Assembly: GCA_014843695.1 (NCBI GenBank)
Contig: CM026391.1
Coordinates: 34,161,597 to 34,225,596, forward strand
DNA length: 64,000 nt
Reading direction: 5' to 3'
From: Archivesica marissinica
Lineage: Eukaryota > Mollusca > Bivalvia > Venerida > Vesicomyidae
In this document: positions 51,301 to 61,166 of the stretch, in pieces
How the letters are laid out: every line of letters begins with the position of its first letter
Numbering within the stretch: the first letter of the stretch is position 1
Translations under genes and position numbers: made by a program
The notes under the pieces: generated by a model
Database searches by the model: none
What the model was told of the DNA's origin: nothing
What the model saw: only the letters and a program-made list of their open reading frames with translations

Positions 51301-53862
51301 AATCATTGATTACTATAGCAACTGGACATTCCCTCACCAGCCTGACAACAATGATTGCTTACTATAGCAACTGGACATTCCGCTCACCACCCTGACAACA
51401 ATCATTGATTACTATAGCAACTGGACATTCCGCTCACTACCCTAAAAACAATCATTGATTACATTAGCAACTGGACATTCCGTTCACCATCATGACCACA
51501 ATCATTGATTACAATAGCAACTGGACATTCCGCTCGCCACCCTGACAACAAGAGTTGATTCCGATAGCAATTGGACATTCCGCTAACCACCCTGACAACA
51601 ATCATTGATTACTATTGTATCTGCACATTCCGCTCACCACCCTGACAACAAGCATTAATTACAATAGCAACTGGACATTCCGGTCTCCACCCTGACAACA
51701 ATAATTGATTACTATAGCAACTGGACATTCCGCTCACCACCCTGACACAATCATTGATTACTATAGCAACTGGACATTCCGCTCACCACCATGACAACAA
51801 TCATTGATTCCTATATCAACTGGACATTCCGTCACCACCCTGACAACAATCATTGATTACTATAGTAACTGGACATTCCGCTCACCTGCCTGACAGCAAG
51901 AGTTGATTCCTATAGTAACTGGACATTCCGCTCACCAGCTTGACAACAATAGTTGATTCCTATAGCAGCTGGACATTCCGCTCACCAAACTAACAACAAG
52001 AGTTGATTCCTATAGCAACTGGACATTCCGCTGACCTCCCTGACAACAATCATTGATTACAATAGTAACTGGACGTTCCGCTCACCACCCTGACAACAAG
52101 CATTAATTACAATAGCAACTGGACATTCCGCTCACCACCCTGACAACAATCATTGATTCCTATAGCAACTGGACATTCCGCTCACCACCCTGACAACAAT
52201 CATTGATTACTATAGCAACTGGACATTCCGCTCACCACCCTGACATCAATCATTGATTACAATAGCAACTGGACATTCCGCTCACCACCATGACAACAAT
52301 CATTGATTACTATAGCAACTGGACATTCCGTTCATCACCCTGACAACAATCATAGATTACAATAGCAACTGGACAGTCCGCTCACCACCCTGACAACAAT
52401 CATTGATTACTATAGTAACTGGACATTCCGCTCACCAGCCTGACAGCAAGAGTTGATTCATATAGTAACTGGACATTCCGCTCACCAGCCTGACAACAAG
52501 AGTTTATTATTATAGCAACTGGACATTCCGCTCACCAGACTAACAACAAGAGTTGATTCCTATAGCAACTGGACATTCCGCTCACCACCCTGACAACAAT
52601 CATTGATTACTATATTAACTGGACATTCCGCTCACCACCCTGACAACAAGCATTAATTACAATAGCAACTGGACATTCCGTTCTCCACCCTGACAACAAT
52701 CATTGATTACTATAGCAACTGGACATTCCGCTCACCACCGTGACAACAATCATTGATTACTATTGAAACTGGACATTCTGTTCACCACCCTGACAACAAT
52801 CATTGATTACTATAGCAACTAGACATTCCGCTCACCAAACTGACAACACTCATTTATTACTATAGCAACTGGACATTCCGCTCACCAGCCTGACAACAAT
52901 CATTGATTACTACAGCAACTGGATATTACGTTCACCACCCTAACAACAATCATAGATTACTATAGCAACTGGACATTCCGCTCACCAGACTGACAACAAT
53001 CATTGATTACTATAGCAACTGGATATTCCGTTCACCACCCTGACAACGATCTCAACTGGACATTCAGCTCACCAGCCTGACAACAATCATTGATTACTAT
53101 AGCAACTGGACATTCCGCTCACCACCCTGACAACAATCATTGATTACTATAGCAACTGGACATTCCGCTCACTACCCTAAAAACAATCATTGATTACATT
53201 AGCAACTGGACATTCCGTTCACCATCATGACCACAATCATTGATTACAATAGCAACTGGACATTCCGCTCGCCACCCTGACAACAAGAGTTGATTCCGAT
53301 AGCAATTGGACATTCCGCTAACCACCCTGACAACAATCATTGATTACTATTGTATCTGCACATTCCGCTCACCACCCTGACAACAAGCATTAATTACAAT
53401 AGCAACTGGACATTCCGGTCTCCACCCTGACAACAATAATTGATTACTATAGCAACTGGACATTCCGCTCACCACCCTGACAACAATCATTGATTACTAT
53501 AGCAACTGGACATTCCGCTCACCACCATGACAACAATCATTGATTCCTATATCAACTGGACATTCCGTTCACCACCCTGACAACAATCATTGATTACTAT
53601 AGTAACTGGACATTCCGCTCACCTGCCTGACAGCAAGAGTTGATTCCTATAGTAACTGGACATTCCGCTCACCAGCCTGACAACAAGAGTTGATTACTAT
53701 AGCAACTGTACATTCCGCTCACCAAACTAACAACAAGAGTTGATTCCTATAGCAACTGGACATTCCGCTGACCTCCCTGACAACAATCATTGATTACTAT
53801 AGTAACTGGACGTTCCGCTCACCACCCTGACAACAAGCATTAATTACAATAGCAACTGGACA

Positions 53863-54862
53863 NNNNNNNNNNNNNNNNNNNNNNNNNNNNNNNNNNNNNN
53901 NNNNNNNNNNNNNNNNNNNNNNNNNNNNNNNNNNNNNNNNNNNNNNNNNNNNNNNNNNNNNNNNNNNNNNNNNNNNNNNNNNNNNNNNNNNNNNNNNNNN
54001 NNNNNNNNNNNNNNNNNNNNNNNNNNNNNNNNNNNNNNNNNNNNNNNNNNNNNNNNNNNNNNNNNNNNNNNNNNNNNNNNNNNNNNNNNNNNNNNNNNNN
54101 NNNNNNNNNNNNNNNNNNNNNNNNNNNNNNNNNNNNNNNNNNNNNNNNNNNNNNNNNNNNNNNNNNNNNNNNNNNNNNNNNNNNNNNNNNNNNNNNNNNN
54201 NNNNNNNNNNNNNNNNNNNNNNNNNNNNNNNNNNNNNNNNNNNNNNNNNNNNNNNNNNNNNNNNNNNNNNNNNNNNNNNNNNNNNNNNNNNNNNNNNNNN
54301 NNNNNNNNNNNNNNNNNNNNNNNNNNNNNNNNNNNNNNNNNNNNNNNNNNNNNNNNNNNNNNNNNNNNNNNNNNNNNNNNNNNNNNNNNNNNNNNNNNNN
54401 NNNNNNNNNNNNNNNNNNNNNNNNNNNNNNNNNNNNNNNNNNNNNNNNNNNNNNNNNNNNNNNNNNNNNNNNNNNNNNNNNNNNNNNNNNNNNNNNNNNN
54501 NNNNNNNNNNNNNNNNNNNNNNNNNNNNNNNNNNNNNNNNNNNNNNNNNNNNNNNNNNNNNNNNNNNNNNNNNNNNNNNNNNNNNNNNNNNNNNNNNNNN
54601 NNNNNNNNNNNNNNNNNNNNNNNNNNNNNNNNNNNNNNNNNNNNNNNNNNNNNNNNNNNNNNNNNNNNNNNNNNNNNNNNNNNNNNNNNNNNNNNNNNNN
54701 NNNNNNNNNNNNNNNNNNNNNNNNNNNNNNNNNNNNNNNNNNNNNNNNNNNNNNNNNNNNNNNNNNNNNNNNNNNNNNNNNNNNNNNNNNNNNNNNNNNN
54801 NNNNNNNNNNNNNNNNNNNNNNNNNNNNNNNNNNNNNNNNNNNNNNNNNNNNNNNNNNNNNN
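53863..54862. other. assembly gap, 1000 N
   Basis: A second placeholder of exactly 1000 N. It separates the inverted 50-bp satellite from an unrelated 72-bp tandem repeat, so the boundary of the satellite on this side is not seen. Confidence 0.99.
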
Positions 54863-55361
54863 TAACATGTCACGAATGCTGCCCTTGATGCTATATACAA
54901 TGTATAGTTAGTGTATATGAATCAAGTGTAACAATAACATGTCACGAATGCTGCCCTTGATGTTATATATAATGTATAGTTAGTGTATATGAATCAAGTG
55001 TAACAATAACATGTCACGAATGCTGCCCTTGATGCTATATACAATGTATAGTTAGTGTATATGAATCAAGTGTAACAATAACATGTCACGAATGCTGCCC
55101 TTGATGTTATATACAATGTATAGTTAGTGTATATGAATCAAGTGTAACAATAACATGTCACGAATGCTGCCCTTGATGTTATATACAATGTATAGTTAGT
55201 GTATATGAATCAAGTGTAACAATAACATGTCACGAATGCTGCCCTTGATGCTATATACAATGTATAGTTAGTGTATATGAATCAAGTGTAACAATAACAT
55301 GTCACGAATGCTGCCCTTGATGTTATATACAATGTATAGTTAGTGTATATGAATCAAGTGT
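54863..55361 (+). repeat. 72-bp tandem repeat, seven copies
   Basis: Units start at 54863, 54935, 55007, 55079, 55151, 55223 and 55295; each begins TAACATGTCACGAATGCTGC and contains GTATATGAATCAAGTGTAAC. Copies are nearly identical. The main variable site is C or T in GATG(C/T)TATATA, read C, T, C, T, T, C, T along the array. The seventh unit is five or so bases short. The left end is cut by the gap, so the array may be longer. It shares no evident sequence with the 50-bp satellite. No coding potential is seen. Confidence 0.95.
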
Positions 55362-55635
55362 GAACATATATTGCACTTAATGTAAAATACTGTATTTTAA
55401 TTTTAGAGGTTGATGTTAAATGGGGTGGGTGCAATGTACTGTGGAATTTTGAACAGTGTGACCCTTAAACGATACTATTATATCTATGTCTGGAGGTGGC
55501 ATCTTGTTGAGGACATTAAGCTCTACATTTTGAGTGGTTATATATTACTCTATGATGAATACTTACCGTTTGATAGGTAGTTTCACCTCCACCCACCTAT
55601 GATCAACATTTATGGTCACGTTTAGCAACAATAGT

Positions 55636-55843
55636 GTGGCGTCCGTGGTCCAGTGGTAGAGCGTCGGATTTGGAATCGAAAGGTCCTGGGTTCGATACTC
55701 GGTCAGGCCACGTATGTAATGTCATTGAGCAAGGCACCTCACACACATTGCTTAGTATTGGTTAACCACTTAGGTCGGCTAAGTCTGCCCAGGAAAACAT
55801 GTCTAGGTCCCCGCAAGGAGTTTGACATTAATGGAACATACAT
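55636..55843 (+). mobile_element. tRNA-derived SINE-like element with 8-bp flanking repeat
   Basis: The first 76 bases (55636-55711) resemble a tRNA: box A-like TGGTCCAGTGG, a TTTGGAA anticodon-type loop (TGG, as in proline tRNA), a T arm with CTGGG/CTCGG around TTCGATA, and complementary ends GTGGC/GCCAC. The anticodon stem is mismatched and there is extra sequence in the acceptor region, so a functional tRNA is unlikely. It continues with GTCATTGAGCAAGGCACC, similar to the GTCCTTAGGCAAGGC motif of the satellite SINE. ACAATAGT occurs on both sides (55628-55635 and 55844-55851), a plausible target-site duplication. The open frame across it is incidental. Confidence 0.65.
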
Positions 55844-55904
55844 ACAATAGTATGCTTGGAAGCCCCACTAGTCTTACCCCAAATCACTTAAGCTTCAAAC
55901 ACAT

Positions 55905-55939
55905 CCTTGATATGGATAGTGTATGAATTAAGTGCAACA
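55905..55939 (+). repeat. possible relic of a 72-bp monomer
   Basis: CCTTGATATGGATAGTGTAT followed by GAATTAAGTGCAACA resembles the second half of the 72-bp unit (CCTTGAT..., then TAGTGTATATGAATCAAGTG), with an internal loss of about 15 bases and several substitutions. It lies about 540 bp past the array, beyond the SINE. The match is short and could be chance. Confidence 0.35.
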
Positions 55940-56774
55940 TACATTTATTTTACAGTACAACATTGTGATTGGTGGTTAAATGTGAAAATTCCGTGAACTT
56001 TTAGGATTGGTATATTAATGTATACTAGTCGTGTCGTCGACTATGACATAACCAGGTCCAGCAATCTTTGGAAACCGATGAACATCACTACCAGACAAAT
56101 ATGTCACGAATAGGTTTTGATTGTGTTTGTTCATCTGCATCACACCAATAGTGACAGTAAATGATACAAACACACATTGCTCCGGTTTCAGCGATACCCA
56201 AACATAATTTTATAGGATGCATAGAAAATACATGCACAGCAGATAGTATAACGTGTCAGAATAATAGCATTTATTTCCAAATCTGAAACAATAGGTAACA
56301 ATATTACAATCTAGTAGATTGACAGGAAAACATGAATGCGTTATTACTGAAAATAACATTTTGCATAATCGTGACAGTTGATACGTGAACCCACATGAAA
56401 AATAATCAAATGTGAAGGCGTATACTGGATATAATTATGCTAGTCGCAAATGTCACAACAACCTTTTCTCCAGTCATATGGCCTGTATATAGTAGCAGAA
56501 TATATGTTGCAATGTCCAACCGTTATAACGGTTGTGAAACATACCAACGAACTTCAGAAACGGAACACATATTACCTAAAACATAGATAACAATTAACAT
56601 GTTGTGAGATCTATATAGTTGATATATAGGTTAGCCTGGGTGCCAGTATGTCGATTTTTCACTTTTTAACTTCTGTCAAAATGACAGCCTGGGGAAACTT
56701 GATTTCCGATCGTAGCGCCATCTACTTACACCCTCATTTATGTTAGTGTAGATTTGAAGAACAACAACTCTTCT
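55940..56774. other. AT-rich single-copy DNA, nothing recognised
   Basis: No tandem repeat, recognisable retroposon head or convincing ORF is seen. Stops are frequent in all frames. Confidence 0.6.
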
Positions 56775-57020
56775 CTACAAGATAATATCGCTAAATATAG
56801 TAACTAGTGCTAGCACAAACGCAAATAGTTTACCCGATAGATAATTGGGTGTTATTGTACTGACGAATAATGTAAGTGACATGAGTGACAATATGCTAGA
56901 CGAAAGTGTGAAATCGCTCATACCCATTAGTGAGATCAGATCAACGAATGGCGGAATTTGGTACATCTTCAAGAATGGGTGATGTAGATACACCAACCGA
57001 TATGATGAACTCACACACAA
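56775..57020 (-). pseudogene. possible Cys-loop receptor transmembrane relic or exon
   Basis: An 81-codon minus-strand ORF. Residues from about 13 to the end resemble the membrane part of pentameric ligand-gated ion channels. HHPFLKMYQI recalls the RxPLxY start of TM1; LSSSILSLMSLTLFV recalls the TM2 pattern SISVLLSLTVFL; a proline follows, as before the TM2-TM3 loop; then LSGKLFAFVLALVTIF recalls the start of TM3. The segment between TM1 and TM2 is short, lacking the usual LPPxSGER-type linker, and the frame ends right after TM3, so a whole receptor is not encoded. It could be a decayed gene fragment, a single exon, or a chance hydrophobic ORF. No extracellular Cys-loop domain or TM4 was seen nearby. 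The call is from pattern memory only. Confidence 0.3.
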
Positions 57021-57036
57021 GTTAGAGCATCAAATT

Positions 57037-57105
57037 GTGCACGATATTCTCTAGGTATTGTGCATGCTATTCTCTAGGTATTGTGCACGCTATTCTCTAG
57101 GTATT
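57037..57105 (+). repeat. 23-bp triplicate
   Basis: Three head-to-tail copies of a 23-bp unit (GTGCACG then ATATTCTCTAGGTATT), at 57037-57059, 57060-57082 and 57083-57105, differing by one or two bases (GCACGATATT, GCATGCTATT, GCACGCTATT). Confidence 0.9.
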
Positions 57106-57501
57106 GCACACTTCAGCTGTTGTAGATGGTTGTATTTACTATATTGGAATCGGTCTGTCATGGAGGCGAGACACAATGCCTGTTGTAACCAGAGAGCCTG
57201 TTCTCTTAGTTTAAACATATTGAATTGCTTTCAAATAACATACATATACACAGACTGCATAATAATTGTTCAACATATGAAATGTAACGAATAATATACG
57301 AGTGAATCTGTTATAATTTAGACAGTGGGTTGGGTCACAAGTTTTACCAACATTAGTGACGACCCTCCCCTTATATCAAGAAGATGTAACAGAATGAGCA
57401 GACTTTTTCTATGATTCTTTAGAAGTAGCTTACATAGTTATTGGACAAATGATTTATTGATAGATATGCAAAAATGTAAAGAAAAATAGGAGACAAAAAA
57501 C
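57106..57501. other. AT-rich single-copy DNA, nothing recognised
   Basis: No repeat family or credible coding sequence is identified. The short open frame crossing the 23-bp triplicate has no recognisable motif. Confidence 0.6.
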
Positions 57502-57525
57502 ATTTTGTAGTAGTTGCTACAAAAT
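57502..57525. other. perfect 9-bp hairpin
   Basis: ATTTTGTAG and CTACAAAAT are perfect complements around a six-base loop (TAGTTG). There is no T-run or gene next to it to suggest a terminator. It lies immediately beyond the 3' end of the minus-strand SINE and may be chance. Confidence 0.5.
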
Positions 57526-57529
57526 ATCT

Positions 57530-57772
57530 AGAGCCTGTTTTCGCGATTGCGAAGCAAGTTTTAACAACTTATATTAATCACTCTCGTTGGCGCGGATGAA
57601 AGCGTAAATGCGGTCATTCATGTGGGAGGAAACCGGAGTACCCGGAGAAAACCCACCTGTCCAATCTGGCGACCACCGTACCATCTCACATACGTCACGG
57701 TCCGACGATCGAACCCGGGTTGCATTGGTGAGAAGCGAACGCGCTAACCACTGCGCTAATCGGACTGCGCTC
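57530..57772 (-). mobile_element. tRNA-derived SINE, minus strand
   Basis: Read on the minus strand: box A TTAGCGCAGTGG (plus 57748-57759), then GCGCGTTCGCTTC, which also occurs in the satellite SINE head, and box B GGGTTCGATCG. The body contains GGTGGGTTTTCTCCGGGTAC and the rest of a motif with alternating CCGG and TCCTCCCAC that I recall from several invertebrate retroposons. The 3' tail CGAGAGTGATTAATATAAG is identical to the tail of the SINE embedded in the satellite, followed by a similar ACTTGCTTCGCAATCG. No target-site duplication was found, so both ends are approximate. The open reading frame across it on the plus strand is incidental. Confidence 0.75.
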
Positions 57773-57815
57773 GTCTGGGAAGATCCTGATACTCGTCATC
57801 TTATTTTAATATAAA

Positions 57816-58335
57816 CTTAGTGTTTTAAATTATTTTTGGTCCAATGAGATGGCAGCATTTGTCAAACATTGAACGAATTTATTTTAGTAAATCAGCTTTA
57901 AAACACAGGTTAAAGTTTATTAGTACGCATGTACAACATTAAGTGATTTACCGACGTCATTGCGCATGTGTGCCTTGTAGACGCTCGTCTAATATTATGT
58001 ATTGAAACAAACAAGGGCATTTTTTCAAAAATATACATAGGATTAAAGAGAAAGTAGCCGTGAACATAACTATTTATTAACTTACCGTTTCTCTCCAGAA
58101 AAAAAGAATTAATTATGATTGATGATGAACAATAATCCGAGTTTTTAATCTGAACGTAAAAGATGACAGACGCGATTTTGATGTTTCGGGGTGTCAATCA
58201 ATGCCGCGGGACGAAAGAGGGCGGAGACATGTAGAGAGCGTACAAACATAATTTAAAACACTAAGCAGGTTAAAGTTTAGTACACCGTGCCTGACCAATT
58301 TAATTTTGTAAATACGTACTAATAAACTTTAACCT
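57816..58335. repeat. interleaved inverted repeats, MITE-like
   Basis: A perfect 21-bp inverted pair lies at 57907-57927 and 58315-58335 (AGGTTAAAGTTTATTAGTAC...). A perfect 18-bp inverted pair lies at 57816-57833 and 58248-58265 (CTTAGTGTTTTAAATTAT). The two pairs interleave rather than nest. TTTAAAACAC, then AGGTTAAAGTTTA and GTAC, also appears as a direct repeat at about 57896-57924 and 58252-58283. This fits one or two small non-autonomous DNA transposons with similar ends, one perhaps inserted in or next to the other. No clear target-site duplication was seen and there is no transposase. Confidence 0.5.
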
Positions 58336-59168
58336 ATACTGAATTGTGTCCGTCACATGTATTTAAATACCCGCAGGTCATTTACGACGGCGTCACCGGA
58401 TGTTGTTCCTGGTCTAATGGAACTGCATACTTCCATAGTGTAGTTTAGACAGCATGTGTGGTCGATATAATGAACTACATGTTCGCACATAATGTGATGG
58501 ACTGGTAGATGTTTTATTGCCGTTTCTATTGTTGCATGGTAACTATCCACCACAATCTGGGTGTGTCCATGTTCGAGAATATTATAAAACTAAGTAGACT
58601 AGTGTGCGTTGTGTTCTGGCCGAATGCCGTAGAGCGCACGTATGCCCCATTTATTCAGTCTCGCCCACAGTGAGAGAAGAGAGAAACACATACCCAATTT
58701 ACAGTAAATTGCCAGTGGCACAGGACGGATGAATTGTGCATTTATATATGCGGCATGCATTGTACTTACACATGAGATCATACGGTGTATAGTCAGAATT
58801 CACAAATATGGTACGAATAACATATGGTGCGGTTCCGTCTGTTCAACTAGTATGTACAATATAACATAATATATGGTATGGGAGGACATATGTTGCTTTC
58901 ATTTGTATAAACTATTCTCCGAAGTATGTTGAATTGTGGCTTAATTTAATAATATTTTATTGCAACTTTTTCCATAATGATGAATACAATTTACAAATCA
59001 CAATAACATTACTGTCACATTAATAACGTACATAAATCCTGATAATATCCATATACATGATATGTGTACATGACATTCTCAAAGTGCAAAAGGATTGGGC
59101 TACACGTTTTGAAAACATTAGCAACAGCCATTTCCAAAAGGTCAAATATGCTATCAAGTTGTTCCGAT
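58336..59168. other. AT-rich single-copy DNA, nothing recognised
   Basis: Only short open frames without recognisable motifs. No tRNA-like head or tandem structure is seen. Confidence 0.6.
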
Positions 59169-59637
59169 GTATATTACAAGTATCCGTATATTACAAGTAT
59201 CAGGATATTACATGTATCCGTATATTACATGTATCCGTATATTACATGTATACGTATATTACATGTATCCGTATATTACATGTATCCGTATATTACATGT
59301 ATACGTATATTACATGTATCCGTATATTACATGTATCCGTATATTACATGTATCCGTATATTACATGTATCTGTATAGTACATGTATCCGTATATTACAT
59401 GTATCTGTATCCGTATATTACATGTATCCGTATATTACATGTATCCGTATATTACATGTATCCGTATAGTACATGTATCCGTATATTACATGTATCCGTA
59501 TATTACATGTATCCGTATAGTACATGTATCCGTATATTACATGTATCCGTATATTACATGTATCCGTATATTACATGTATCCATATATTACATGTATCCG
59601 TATATTACATGTATCCGTATATTACATGTATCCGTAT
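59169..59637 (+). repeat. 17-bp minisatellite, about 27 copies
   Basis: Unit TATTACATGTATCCGTA. The first copies read ACAAGTATC and the later ones ACATGTATC. Other variants are TAC for CC (ATGTATACG) at two places, TATAGTAC for TATATTAC at several, and one 6-bp partial unit (TCTGTA) near 59405. Because 17 is not divisible by 3 and no unit phase contains a plus-strand stop, all three plus frames stay open. They encode the same 17-residue periodic peptide (around YITCIRILHVSVYYMYP) in different registers. I regard the frames as by-products of the repeat. Confidence 0.95.
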
Positions 59638-59961
59638 GATACTTTCAGTACATTGTACATACGCCAAGGTAGACATTTTCCGCACTAAATGTTAACCGTC
59701 CCAGACCTTCTTGCGATTTGAAAGCATGCTTGAGTTCCTAGTATTTTTAACGGCCATATGTCGCCTTCTAGTAATCGAGTTTAACACTGAGTGAGGGTAC
59801 GTCATCTCTCACCGTTTTCCTTTTGTATGGAATCCATTTACCTTTTGTGCTTATTTATTATTTGAGAGCAATTTGCCCATATCTCAGTTATTGTTCTTAT
59901 TGCGGAATATGTACGTTCGGTGATAGTCATTTGATGGCTACTTAATGACCTGCTGGTTTGC
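59638..59961. other. single-copy DNA, nothing recognised
   Basis: Flank between the 17-bp minisatellite and the next SINE-like element. No repeat or coding feature is identified. Confidence 0.55.
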
Positions 59962-59972
59962 CGTCTTATATA

Positions 59973-60237
59973 TTAGTGGGAGCACGCTGGACTGGTAATC
60001 CAGGGATCGCAGGTTCGATCCCCCGTCTGACCCTAATAAAATTAACAGTCTTTCAGATGGGACGTTAAACCGAGATCTCGTGTCAGTGCTTTACACCGTG
60101 TACGTTAAAGAACCACATGAGACTCTATCTGTATCATTGCACTATCCTCCAAAATTCTAAAATGACTAATCTCTTCAGGAGGCGTCGCTCATATGGGCAA
60201 CCGGTAACGACGATAATTAAACGTAAAACACACACAT
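59973..60237 (+). mobile_element. 5'-truncated tRNA-derived SINE with perfect 11-bp duplication
   Basis: Flanked by CGTCTTATATA on both sides (59962-59972 and 60238-60248), a perfect 11-bp target-site duplication. The element starts inside a tRNA-like D arm (TTAGTGGGAGCACGCTGG). It continues with a perfect anticodon-type stem CTGGA/TCCAG around loop CTGGTAA (GGT, as in threonine tRNA) and box B GCAGGTTCGATCCCC. The acceptor stem and first part of the D arm are missing, which suggests 5' truncation at insertion. The body includes GATGGGACGTTAAACCGAG and GTACGTTAAAGAACCAC, motifs I recall from other animal SINEs, and differs from the other SINEs in this window. It ends in an A-rich AAACGTAAAACACACACAT tail. 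Confidence 0.8.
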
Positions 60238-60468
60238 CGTCTTATATAGGTGAATCTTGCGAGGCTTGATAGCGTATCCTTGTGGGTGTATTGACTTTAT
60301 TGAGACTACATTATGATTACTGATGCCGGGTAGAATATTGACCTGATTTACTAAAGTACGGTTAGTAGCAAGGAATAAATATCGATATTGTTTTCAAGGG
60401 AGGTTAACCATTTGGGTAAGATAGGTATCGTTAAGCTTGTCAATGACCTGTATATAGAAAGAGGAGAG

Positions 60469-60948
<480 letters not shown>

Positions 60949-61166
60949 ATCGGGAGAGGGGCCAGCAGAGTCCAGTCCATCTAATAAGGCTTAGGTCCCC
61001 GGCCACCCACATATTGGAGAATGGTTTATTGAAATTGTCAAGAGACTTACATAATTGATTGAAGCTGTCTATATCATGCTATAGGGATTTGTAATAAGCT
61101 CCGATTACAAGAAACTTTTTTCATCCAATGTTTAATTAAGTCAGATTGTCAGTACATTGTGTTTGT

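Larger units (their letters stand above)
36676..53862 (-). repeat. 50-bp satellite array B (inverted)
   Basis: The same 50-bp satellite read on the opposite strand; a typical plus-strand unit begins TGACAACAATCATTGATTAC and ends CCGCTCACCACCC. About 340 monomers. From about 36860 to 46930 the order of variant monomers mirrors 1-9370 of array A, including the truncated monomer at 39751-39780 and the CAAAGACTGA variant at 36867. No SINE copy occurs in this arm, in line with the SINE-bearing units lying outside the mirrored segment. It ends at a second gap. No coding potential is seen. Confidence 0.98.
45340..53862 (-). repeat. array B higher-order repeats with 4.5, 3.3 and 1.7-kb offsets
   Basis: CCGCGCACCA recurs at 45921 and 50434 (offset 4513). 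CGCTCACTAC recurs at 48170, 51431 and 53166 (offsets 3261 and 1735) with the same neighbours, including a following CATGACCACAATC variant. Shorter sub-blocks (for example the CAGAACATTCCGC variant near 45911, 47257 and 50425) recur at irregular spacing. This points to repeated unequal exchange rather than a single regular higher-order unit. Confidence 0.75.

Noticed and set aside
55636..55711. Functional tRNA-Pro gene
   Set aside because: Anticodon and acceptor stems are mismatched, it runs on into a SINE body, and the whole is flanked by an 8-bp repeat. No terminating T-run follows the tRNA-like part.
57608..57814. 68-codon plus-strand frame
   Set aside because: It reads antisense through the minus-strand SINE. 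The apparent peptide derives from retroposon sequence.
57910..58197. 95-codon minus-strand frame
   Set aside because: Lies inside the MITE-like inverted-repeat region, with no recognisable domain and AT-rich composition like its surroundings.
58353..58781. Two minus-strand frames of 60-66 codons
   Set aside because: Length is within chance expectation, no motif was recognised, and there is no supporting context.
59057..59695. 212-codon frame and two overlapping frames across the 17-bp repeat
   Set aside because: The same 17-residue period appears in three frames, which is expected from a stop-free 17-bp unit. No domain or flanking gene evidence.
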